Shown here piece by piece: positions 6,452-12,105 of a DNA stretch of 13,684 nucleotides; the first letter of the stretch is position 1, and the number at the start of each line of letters is the position of its first letter. The stretch comes from an uncultured Bifidobacterium sp. (GTDB lineage Bacteria; Actinomycetota; Actinomycetes; Actinomycetales; Bifidobacteriaceae), in the NCBI GenBank assembly GCA_937874315.1, contig CALNAE010000201.1:1-13684 (forward strand), written 5' to 3'. Below the pieces are notes generated by a model. That model made no database searches. It was not told the DNA's origin and worked only from the letters and a program-made list of their open reading frames with translations. The position numbers and the translations under genes were made by a program.

Positions 6452-7643
6452 AGCGTTGCCTCCTGAGCAAGATCACGGCACCGATGAGAAAGACCGCGCT
6501 CATGGTCATCAGCACGCCGAAGGTGCGCATGAACGGCGCGAGGGAATCGTAGTAGAGCATGTCGTAGAACAGGTCGGACACCTGTTTGACGGGGTTGATG
6601 AGATGCAGCGCGGGGGCGGTGCGTTGGATCGTGTCGTTCAGCCGCATGGCGAAGTCGCCATACAGGCCGGCGAATAGCGAGCCCAGGGTCGCGATGAGCG
6701 TCGACAAACCGATTTTCGTCCCTTCCGGCATGCGCGGGATCGACCCCAGCAATGTCCCGGCGGACGTGGCGACGAAGGAGCCGATGATGACGGCGACGAC
6801 GGCCAACGGCTCGCGACCGCCCACCGAGATGCCGCAAACGTACCGGATGAAGGAGAGCGTGACCAGCAGGCTGATCGACGCCCCGAGCCAGCTGGCGCAG
6901 AACGCGGCGGCGAGCTGCCGCCACTTCGAGAGCGGCGACACGGTTCTGCGGGCGCCGAGCGCGGAAAGATTGGCCTGCGCCAACGTGATGGCATGCAACG
7001 CGAAGGTCATCGACATGAGACAGGCCATGCCGAGCAGCGCGTAATAGTATCGCGCGAACGGGTCGGGCTTGAAATTCGTCAGGCTGACTTCCTTGGCGAA
7101 TGAACCTTGCGAGGACAGGGCGCCGACGACCTTGGTGTCGGCGAACAGCGAAGGATTGCTCGTCGCTATGGCCTCGCCCGCCGAAAGCGTCTGATTATAG
7201 CGATCGATGACGTTGTTGAGCACGCTCAGCGTGATCGCCATGCTGTTGGTCGAAGACGCGCCGTCGGCCCGCGAGGCCGTGGTGTCGGAAACGACCATGG
7301 CGAGCGTGCCGTCGTCCTTCGCATACAGATAACCGACGGTGGCATGACGATCGAGGGCCGACCGCGCGGCTCGACGCGAGGTCGCGGTCGTGGCGGTGAT
7401 AAGTCGCTCGCCACTCGTGCTGCCGTCGAGCATGTCGATGAGCTGTTGCGCGCTCACGGTGCGCTTCCAATTGGCGTCTTGCACGACGGTGAACCGTTGC
7501 GGTTCGATGGACCAGTTGTCACGCAGCCCGGAGAACATGCCGAAGAACAACGAGGCGAGGATCAGCGGGAAGGCGAAGAGCCAGAACAGCTGCGTTCGTT
7601 CGCGCAGGCTGACGGTGATGGTGGTGATGAAGGTGCTCCACAT
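6438..7643 (-). CDS. ABC-2 type exporter permease, first subunit
   Basis: This 401-residue protein is the first of two different ABC-2 permeases. One helix at about 17-38 is followed by an extracytoplasmic domain of about 155 residues and then five helices (about 200-222, 245-268, 279-300, 311-329 and 374-393). The segment LHLINPVKQVSDLFYDMLYYD (347-367) is the family's typical re-entrant region after the fifth helix. The start at 7643 (protein MWSTFITT) is preferred over a frame opening at 7682 because AAAGGAAA lies 6 nt before it and the first 13 residues of the longer form have no family character. It follows the ATPase by 43 nt and overlaps the next permease by 14 nt. The pair resembles YbhS/YbhR, a drug and cation exporter in E. 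coli, by architecture only. Confidence 0.88.
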   Translation of the reverse strand: MWSTFITTITVSLRERTQLFWLFAFPLILASLFFGMFSGLRDNWSIEPQRFTVVQDANWKRTVSAQQLIDMLDGSTSGERLITATTATSRRAARSALDRHATVGYLYAKDDGTLAMVVSDTTASRADGASSTNSMAITLSVLNNVIDRYNQTLSAGEAIATSNPSLFADTKVVGALSSQGSFAKEVSLTNFKPDPFARYYYALLGMACLMSMTFALHAITLAQANLSALGARRTVSPLSKWRQLAAAFCASWLGASISLLVTLSFIRYVCGISVGGREPLAVVAVIIGSFVATSAGTLLGSIPRMPEGTKIGLSTLIATLGSLFAGLYGDFAMRLNDTIQRTAPALHLINPVKQVSDLFYDMLYYDSLAPFMRTFGVLMTMSAVFLIGAVILLRRQRYDHI

Positions 7644-7686
7644 GGCGTTTCCTTTCGTGTCTTGTCGTGGGCTCGCCCGCACGGCG

Positions 7687-8796
7687 CTAGTCGCGCAGGG
7701 CCTTGCCGGTGAGTTCGAGGAACACGTCGTTCAGGGTCGGTGGACGGGAGGTCAGATGCCCGATATGCACGTGGTGCCGGGTGAGCACGTCGAGCACGTC
7801 CATGAGGTTGCGTTGGCCCTGCCGGCAGCGGATCTCGAGTGAGGTGCCGTCGTAGGTGGCCCGGATGACCGTGGGCATCGCCGTGACCGCCGCGATGGTT
7901 TGGTCGTCGCAGTCCAGCGTCTCGACCGTGATGGTCTCGCCGGCGTTGATGAGGTGTTTGAGCTCGTCGGCGGTGCCCAGCGCGAGCTGTCTGCCGTGGT
8001 CCATGATCATGATCCGGTCGCAGATCTGTTCCACCTCCTCCATGTAATGGCTCGTGTAGATCACGGTCGCGCCCTCGCGGTTCAGCCGTTCGATGCCTTC
8101 GAGAATGGCGTTGCGACTCTGCGGATCGACGGCGACGGTCGGCTCGTCGAAGAACAGCAGGTCGGGCCGATGGGCGATGCCGCATGCGATGTTGAGCCGT
8201 CGCAGGAGCCCGCCGGAGAGCTTGCCGGGTCGGTACTGCGCGTAATCGTTCAGATCGACGAACGCCATGGCGTCATTGACCATCGGCGTTCGGTCGGATC
8301 GTTTCGGCACGTAGAGCGAACAGAAGTAATCGATGTTCTCCCGGACGGTCAGTTCATTGAACACGGCGACCTCCTGCGGCACCACGCCGATGCGGCGCTT
8401 GAGCCCGTAGGCGACCGGCGTCATGGGGCGGTCGAAGATGCGCACGTCGCCGGACTCGAAGGTGAGCAGCGCGAGCATGCAGTTGATGGCGGTGGTCTTG
8501 CCCGAACCGTTCGGCCCGAGCAGCCCGAGGATCTCACCCCGGCGCACATCGAGATCGAAGTGGTCCAGCGCCAGCATCGAACCGTAGTGCTTCACCAACG
8601 CGCTCACCCGCACGGCTTGCGGTGCCTTGTCGTCGGCTGAATTCGACGATCGTCCCGTCTCCATGGTTCGCGTTCGCGTCTGCGGTTGTGGTTGTGGTTG
8701 TGGTTGCGATCGTGCCGTTTGCCGCGCCCCGACGTGCTGTGCCGTTGATGCCGTTGCGGCCGCTGATATTTCGTTCATACTCCCATCATGGCCCAT
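7687..8796 (-). CDS. ABC transporter ATP-binding protein of an ABC-2 exporter
   Basis: This 369-residue protein is the ATPase of the exporter, with one nucleotide-binding domain at about 62-285 and a C-terminal DrrA-like accessory domain. Visible motifs are Walker A GPNGSGKTT (94-102), Q-loop VPQE (139-142), signature LSGGLLRRL (193-201), Walker B LLFFDEPT (213-220) and switch His250 in YTSHYMEEVE. The D-loop reads VAVDP in place of the usual GLDP. A 60-residue disordered tail precedes the domain and contains (QP)4 followed by RTRTRT. The start is uncertain: ATG at 8796, 8778 (GGGAG only 1 nt away) and 8664 all lack a good binding site, so a leaderless or weakly translated message is possible. 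It leads the operon with the two permeases. Confidence 0.9.
   Translation of the reverse strand: MGHDGSMNEISAAATASTAQHVGARQTARSQPQPQPQPQTRTRTMETGRSSNSADDKAPQAVRVSALVKHYGSMLALDHFDLDVRRGEILGLLGPNGSGKTTAINCMLALLTFESGDVRIFDRPMTPVAYGLKRRIGVVPQEVAVFNELTVRENIDYFCSLYVPKRSDRTPMVNDAMAFVDLNDYAQYRPGKLSGGLLRRLNIACGIAHRPDLLFFDEPTVAVDPQSRNAILEGIERLNREGATVIYTSHYMEEVEQICDRIMIMDHGRQLALGTADELKHLINAGETITVETLDCDDQTIAAVTAMPTVIRATYDGTSLEIRCRQGQRNLMDVLDVLTRHHVHIGHLTSRPPTLNDVFLELTGKALRD
8684..8707 (-). repeat. Hexanucleotide repeat in the ATPase N-terminal tail
   Basis: Three perfect GGTTGT units and a fourth with one change (GGTTGC) lie in tandem, encoding Gln-Pro four times on the minus strand. A second short run of GTTCGC-like units follows at 8666-8680 and encodes the Arg-Thr repeats. 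The 6-bp unit keeps the frame, so the tail length can vary between strains. Confidence 0.75.
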
Positions 8797-8812
8797 GGGT
8801 CGTGCCGCCGCG

Positions 8813-8848
8813 AGTGACCGACGTCACTGCCGGCCATGACAAATGTCA
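8813..8848. promoter_or_regulatory. Two short dyads upstream of the ABC operon
   Basis: AGTGAC-CGAC-GTCACT (8813-8828) is a perfect 6-bp-arm inverted repeat, and TGACA-AA-TGTCA (8837-8848) a second with 5-bp arms, 8 nt further from the gene. Both lie 17-52 nt before the first ATG of the ATPase gene, where a repressor would block transcription. All four half sites share the core GAC or its complement, so they may be bound by one protein. Confidence 0.4.
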
Positions 8849-8857
8849 CGTATTCAT

Positions 8858-8897
8858 CCCTGATTCGCCCTGATTGTTCCCTGATTCCCCCCTGATT
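8858..8897 (-). promoter_or_regulatory. Four phased direct repeats upstream of the ABC operon
   Basis: The octamer CCCTGATT (AATCAGGG on the transcribed-gene strand) occurs exactly four times, at 8858, 8868, 8879 and 8890. Start-to-start distances of 10, 11 and 11 nt place all copies on one face of the helix. Such arrays are typical of OmpR/PhoB-type response regulators binding in tandem. On the minus strand the last copy is followed after 10 nt by GACATT (8842-8847), a weak -10 at the distance such activators use. No response regulator is encoded in the window. Confidence 0.6.
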
Positions 8898-8971
8898 TTC
8901 CCGTGGACCGTGTCGCGCCGGCGATAGCGTGGTGCATGTGGTGCATAAGGAAGCGGCGGTTCTCTGGTGAC

Positions 8972-9019
8972 CCGACTTCGGGGCATCTTCAGAAGTATTG
9001 ACAGATGCTCCGAAGTCGG
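8972..9019. terminator. Long hairpin between merR and the ABC operon
   Basis: A 17-nt arm (8972-8988) pairs with 9003-9019 with a single G-U pair and no other flaw; the 14-nt loop includes part of a second small dyad, CTTC-A-GAAG (8987-8995). It begins 16 nt after the merR stop, where a terminator would be expected, but no T run follows on either strand. It may be a terminator of a non-canonical kind, an mRNA 3'-end protector, or a transcription attenuator for the ABC operon. Confidence 0.5.
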
Positions 9020-9034
9020 TTATGCGCCCAATAT

Positions 9035-9442
9035 TTACAGGCTGCTGCCGGCGGGACCTGCTACGGCGGCGTCGTCGTCGGTGTTTCGCCGATTCTCATC
9101 GATGTGCGGAGCGTTGCGCAGCGTCTCGATGATGAGCTCGCGTGTTGACTGCAGACGGGCGATATGCTCCTCGATCTCACTCGCCTTGGTTTCGAGTTCC
9201 TTGCGCTCGCGCGCGCAGACGCCCTGTTCATAATCTAAACAGGCGGCGAGCCTGCGCACCTGGGCGATGGTGAGGCCGGCGGCGATCATATCGCTGATGC
9301 GGTGCGCGCGAGGGATCTCGGCACTGCTGAAATCCCGGTAGCCGTTCAGCGTGCGCGACTCCGGGAGCAGTCCCTGCATGCTCCAATACCGCACTTGCCG
9401 CGTCGTCAGACCGGCCTCCTGCGCAAATGCTCCGATTCTCAT
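9035..9442 (-). CDS. MerR-family transcriptional regulator
   Basis: This 135-residue protein is a MerR-type regulator. The winged helix-turn-helix covers residues 1-70: MRIGAFAQEAGLTTRQVRYW (1-20), then GLLPESRTLNGYRDFSS with the conserved GYR-F wing, and AHRISDMIAAGLTIAQVRRL. A dimerising coiled coil follows at about 77-108 (ERKELETKASEIEEHIARL). The C-terminal tail of about 25 residues is short and disordered, with no ligand-binding domain. Cys68 and Cys76 lie near the start of the coiled coil, but the spacing is not that of known metal-sensing members. The start at 9442 has GGGAGG 7 nt upstream. It is divergent from the MFS gene and the shared 240-nt gap carries a perfect MerR-type dyad, so it probably controls both itself and the pump. 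Confidence 0.93.
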   Translation of the reverse strand: MRIGAFAQEAGLTTRQVRYWSMQGLLPESRTLNGYRDFSSAEIPRAHRISDMIAAGLTIAQVRRLAACLDYEQGVCARERKELETKASEIEEHIARLQSTRELIIETLRNAPHIDENRRNTDDDAAVAGPAGSSL

Positions 9443-9538
9443 TGGTTGCCTCCCGTGTGTGGCTCGCTCGCTGTTGTGTCCTGACGTCGGCGGATTTCGT
9501 ACAAGATTGCGACATGTTCTGACATGCTTCGACGCGCC

Positions 9539-9577
9539 CTAACACTTGACATTACCACTTATGTCAAGGTTTAGCCT
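9539..9577. promoter_or_regulatory. MerR-type dyad with two face-to-face promoters
   Basis: CTTGACAT (9545-9552) and ATGTCAAG (9561-9568) form a perfect dyad with an 8-nt spacer. Each arm supplies a TTGACA -35 for one direction. Rightward, TTGACA (9546-9551) and TAGCCT (9572-9577) are spaced by 20 nt, the stretched spacing that MerR proteins correct, and the AAGGTTTAGCCT stretch resembles the E. coli copA promoter controlled by CueR. Leftward, TTGACA (minus strand, 9567-9562) and TGTTAG (9544-9539) have the normal 17 nt and would serve merR. GACATG also repeats at 9511 and 9521 in the merR leader. Confidence 0.75.
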
Positions 9578-9682
9578 AGGTTTCGGTCGCTCGGGACGGC
9601 CGATCGTCCGCCGCCGCGTCCGAGGCCACAAGTTGATGAAGATGAAAGCTTGGATTGCGCATTCGAACTATGAAAGGCTACG

Positions 9683-10852
9683 ATGAAACGACTTGCCATA
9701 CTGTCATTCCTGGTGATGTTCCTGATCGGAACGGATACGTTCCTGGTCTCGCCCATGCTGCCGGTGCTGTCGAGCACCATGGGGTTCCCCGCGGCACGCG
9801 GCGGCTGGCTGGTGTCCTCGTACGCGATCGGCTACTGCATCGCCGCGCTGATCGTCGGACCCATCTCGGATAGGCTGAACCGGCGCACGGTGCTGATCGT
9901 CGGATTCGCGATGTTCGCGTGCGCGACCGTAGCCTGCGGCTTCGCACGCGGATTCTGGGTGCTGTTGACGCTGCGGTTCGTTACCGGGCTGTGCGCCTCC
10001 ATCGGTTCGCCCCAGATCTGGGCCATCATTCCTCAGCTGGTACCCAAAGAACGCGTCGCCGCAGTTATGGCCGCACCGACGGCCGGGCTGACCATGTCGA
10101 CGTTGCTGGGAGTGCCCATCGGCAGTTTCCTGTCGGCCACGAGCACCAGCATGCCGTTCTTCGTCGTGGGCGGGTGCGCACTGCTGATGGTGGTCGTTCT
10201 GGTGCTGGCGTTCCCGGCGGTCACCGGTCCTGCGAAGGGCGTTGTGGCGGGTGCGCACGGCCCTGTCGGTGCATTGGCCGACTCCTATCGCAGGCTATTC
10301 TCGAATGCCCGCTCCACGCGATACTTTCTCGCGTATCTGCTGTTCCAGACCGGGAATTTCGCGATGATGACCTTCATCGCGACATGGTTCGCGAAAGGCT
10401 TCGGCCTCAGCCAGGTCGGCATCGGCTGGGCGGTGATGATCATCGGCGTGGGCAATACGCTGGGCGCGTTGGCCGGACCATGGGTGATGGCGCGGCTCGC
10501 CCATGGCAGGATGATGCTGGTCGGTTTCTGCGTATATATCGCGCTGTATGCGGTGCTGGCGCTGTCCGTGAACATCATCATGGCGTGCGCGTTGTTGTTC
10601 GTAACCTATATGGTCAGCGGCGCGATTTTCCCGTTGTTCATCGAACGTTTGCAATCGCTGACGTTGACGCAGCGAGGCACGGTCTCGACCCTGACCAACG
10701 TCACCATGTACGCGGGCAGCACGTTGGCCGGTATCGTCGGCGGCCCGCTGCTGGCCGTGGTGCCGGGATTCTGGGGCATCACCGTTTTCGTGATCGTCAT
10801 GTTGTCCGCGTCGCTGGCGCTATGGGCGCGATCCGGGGCGTTGCACGACTAA
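9683..10852 (+). CDS. MFS transporter, DHA1-type efflux protein
   Basis: This 389-residue protein is a 12-helix major facilitator of the drug:H+ antiporter-1 (AraJ-like) group. The motif A loop GPISDRLNRR (59-68) lies between helices 2 and 3, and the first helix carries IGTDTFLVSPMLP, typical of DHA1 exporters, where an acidic residue in helix 1 takes part in proton coupling. A cytoplasmic loop rich in Gly/Ala (about 180-205) divides the two six-helix halves. The length is usual for the family. The ATG at 9683 follows AAAGG (9673-9677) with 5 nt between. It is transcribed from the MerR-type promoter about 100 nt upstream, so expression should be inducible by whatever the MerR protein senses. 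The substrate cannot be inferred. Confidence 0.92.
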   Translation: MKRLAILSFLVMFLIGTDTFLVSPMLPVLSSTMGFPAARGGWLVSSYAIGYCIAALIVGPISDRLNRRTVLIVGFAMFACATVACGFARGFWVLLTLRFVTGLCASIGSPQIWAIIPQLVPKERVAAVMAAPTAGLTMSTLLGVPIGSFLSATSTSMPFFVVGGCALLMVVVLVLAFPAVTGPAKGVVAGAHGPVGALADSYRRLFSNARSTRYFLAYLLFQTGNFAMMTFIATWFAKGFGLSQVGIGWAVMIIGVGNTLGALAGPWVMARLAHGRMMLVGFCVYIALYAVLALSVNIIMACALLFVTYMVSGAIFPLFIERLQSLTLTQRGTVSTLTNVTMYAGSTLAGIVGGPLLAVVPGFWGITVFVIVMLSASLALWARSGALHD

Positions 10853-10978
10853 AGCACGTGGACGAACGCGGATGGGACTTGGACGTAAGCGGGTGGGTCT
10901 TGGGTGCAAGGGACGGTATTTGGGTCGTTAGTAGGCGGGACTTGGGCGTAAACGGGCGAGACGTGGCCGGTTTGGCGG
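10853..10978. repeat. Degenerate 21-nt tandem repeat, six units
   Basis: Starting at the base after the MFS stop codon, the sequence is made of 21-nt units at 10853, 10874, 10895, 10916, 10937 and 10958. The best pair is 10874 and 10937, which agree in 18 of the first 20 bases around GGGACTTGG-CGTAA-CGGG; the first unit agrees with the second in 15 of 21, and the third and fourth units are more diverged. Read on the minus strand the unit gives a heptapeptide pattern such as HPLTSKS, but no start codon or binding site supports translation, and the frame overlaps another gene. Confidence 0.65.
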
Positions 10979-11006
10979 GTGCGGTCGGCTCGTTGTCTTG
11001 GGTTGT

Positions 11007-11064
11007 CCGGATTGGGCCGGATTGGTCTGAGGTTGCCCAGGGGAGTCCGGGGTGGTCTGAGGTT
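11007..11064. repeat. Short direct repeats between the MFS gene and the low-complexity protein
   Basis: CCGGATTGG occurs twice in tandem (11007 and 11017), and TGGTCTGAGGTT twice at a distance of 30 nt (11023-11034 and 11053-11064). A further short pair CTTGGAG lies near 11084 and 11093. Together with the 21-nt repeat this makes almost the whole 10853-11100 gap repetitive. I see no T-rich terminator for either of the two convergent genes in it. Confidence 0.5.
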
Positions 11065-11100
11065 ACTGTGACTGTCCTAGATTCCTTGGAGCCCTTGGAG

Positions 11101-11910
11101 TCATACGGACTGATTCGACTGCGTCTGCTGTCCGGTCGTCTGTCCGCTGCTCTGACTGTTGCTCTGCTCGCTGGTGGTCCCGCTATTCGACCCGCTATTA
11201 GTCCCATCGCTCGTTCCGTTTTGCGATCCGCTGCCCGAACTGGTGCCGGAACCATTGCCTGAACCGTTGCCGGATCCGTTCTGCGATTGCCCGAACATGC
11301 CATTTCCCCCGCTGAACTGAGAGTATTCGGATGTCGAACGCTTGGTGAAAGCGCTGACCACGAGGCCTCCCGCCGCTCCTCCGATCAACGAGCACGCCAG
11401 GCTGGCGGCGATGACGAAGGCTATGACCTTGCGGTGGTGGCGGTGCTGCATGTCGGGAATCTGCCCGACGAAGCCGGCGGGCGGTTGTGGATATCCGGTC
11501 TGAGAGCCGTAGAATGGCGGATCTGCGGATCCATTAGAGAATTGCTGACCGGCTTGTCTGGCTTGCCCGGGATATGGTTGTCCGGCTTGCTGTGATTGTT
11601 CGGCCTGTCTTGCCTGTTGCTGTCCTGCTTGCTCAGGGTTCGCCCGTTCTGGTCGTCCAGCGAATTGTGGCCCGGTGAATTGGCGTCCATCCCGAGGTTG
11701 TTTGGTGTCGGGATATGGTTGTCCGGCCTCTGCCCGATCGCCATATGTCTCCTGATTGACCGCTGCGGTCCCCGACCCTCTCGGATCCGTCGGATTCTCG
11801 GCCATACGGTCGCGCGGGGTGGTGGGGCTCTGGTCATCCTCCGTGGGGTGCGGAGAGTAGGCCGCCTGATCCTGTGGAGAATTGACTGTGTGGTCGTCCT
11901 GGTTGCTCAT
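11101..11910 (-). CDS. Single-pass low-complexity membrane protein, function unknown
   Basis: I do not recognise the family. The 269-residue protein has a hydrophilic, Gln/Pro/Gly/Asp-rich N-terminal region (1-155) with a repeated AGQPYP motif (62-67 and 109-114), one membrane helix at about 161-188 preceded by the basic cluster HRHHRK, and a Ser/Gly/Asn/Gln/Thr-rich tail (190-269) with NGSGNGSGNGSG. The topology should be N-in, C-out. The layout, disordered cytoplasmic tail, helix ending in LIGGAAGGLVVSAF and then a polar linker, resembles the front part of actinobacterial HtrA-type membrane proteases, but no protease domain follows. The ATG at 11908-11910 has GGAAGGA 8 nt upstream. It has its own promoter and stands alone between convergent MFS and the permease upstream. 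Confidence 0.75.
   Translation of the reverse strand: MSNQDDHTVNSPQDQAAYSPHPTEDDQSPTTPRDRMAENPTDPRGSGTAAVNQETYGDRAEAGQPYPDTKQPRDGRQFTGPQFAGRPERANPEQAGQQQARQAEQSQQAGQPYPGQARQAGQQFSNGSADPPFYGSQTGYPQPPAGFVGQIPDMQHRHHRKVIAFVIAASLACSLIGGAAGGLVVSAFTKRSTSEYSQFSGGNGMFGQSQNGSGNGSGNGSGTSSGSGSQNGTSDGTNSGSNSGTTSEQSNSQSSGQTTGQQTQSNQSV
11569..11727 (-). repeat. Two identical 18-bp segments within the low-complexity gene
   Basis: GGGATATGGTTGTCCGGC occurs at 11569-11586 and again at 11710-11727. On the coding strand each gives Ala-Gly-Gln-Pro-Tyr-Pro. Identical bases, not only identical residues, suggest a recent internal duplication or gene conversion in the cytoplasmic tail. Confidence 0.7.
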
Positions 11911-11977
11911 GATGGTCCTTCCGTTGCCTCGCATCCCGGCGCAGGTGTTGCTGATATCGTTGCGTTGGGTTCTGCGG

Positions 11978-12005
11978 GTCATATCTGTGTGATAGGAACA
12001 GTCAA
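11978..12005 (-). promoter_or_regulatory. Probable promoter of the low-complexity membrane protein gene
   Basis: On the minus strand TTGACT (12005-12000) and TATGAC (11983-11978) are spaced by 16 nt. A transcript would start near 11971 and have a leader of about 60 nt before the ATG. This agrees with transcription independent of the amino acid permease that ends at 12106. A perfect 12-bp palindrome GATAGAACTATC lies just upstream at 12052-12063. Confidence 0.5.
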
Positions 12006-12105
12006 TCGCATAAGTCATCGATACAACTGCGAGATGGCCGAGCATTCTCTTGATAGAACTATCGCGTTTCCTGAATGGGCCTGATCTCGCAATGTCTGCG
12101 ACCTG

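Noticed and set aside
7900..8640. Plus-strand 246-codon frame across the ABC ATPase gene
   Set aside because: Shadow frame: the opposite strand has all ABC motifs in order.
8858..8897. CRISPR-like array
   Set aside because: Repeats are only 8 nt with 2-3 nt gaps, so they do not fit repeat-spacer architecture.
5018..10852. Mobile element or genomic island boundaries around the export genes
   Set aside because: No transposase, integrase, tRNA or matched terminal repeats are visible; the shared CCCGACTTCGG string is too short to be taken as attachment sites.
9919..11262. Long plus-strand open frame overlapping the MFS gene and extending to 11262
   Set aside because: Its first 930 nt are a shadow of the MFS gene, the rest crosses the repeat tract and an opposing gene; composition is Arg/Gly-rich as expected of out-of-frame high-GC DNA.
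10797..11303. Minus-strand 168-codon frame with Pro/Ser/Thr-rich heptapeptide pattern
   Set aside because: It overlaps the 3' part of the low-complexity gene in another frame and the MFS 3' end, and no binding site precedes its start; the pattern follows from the 21-nt DNA repeat.
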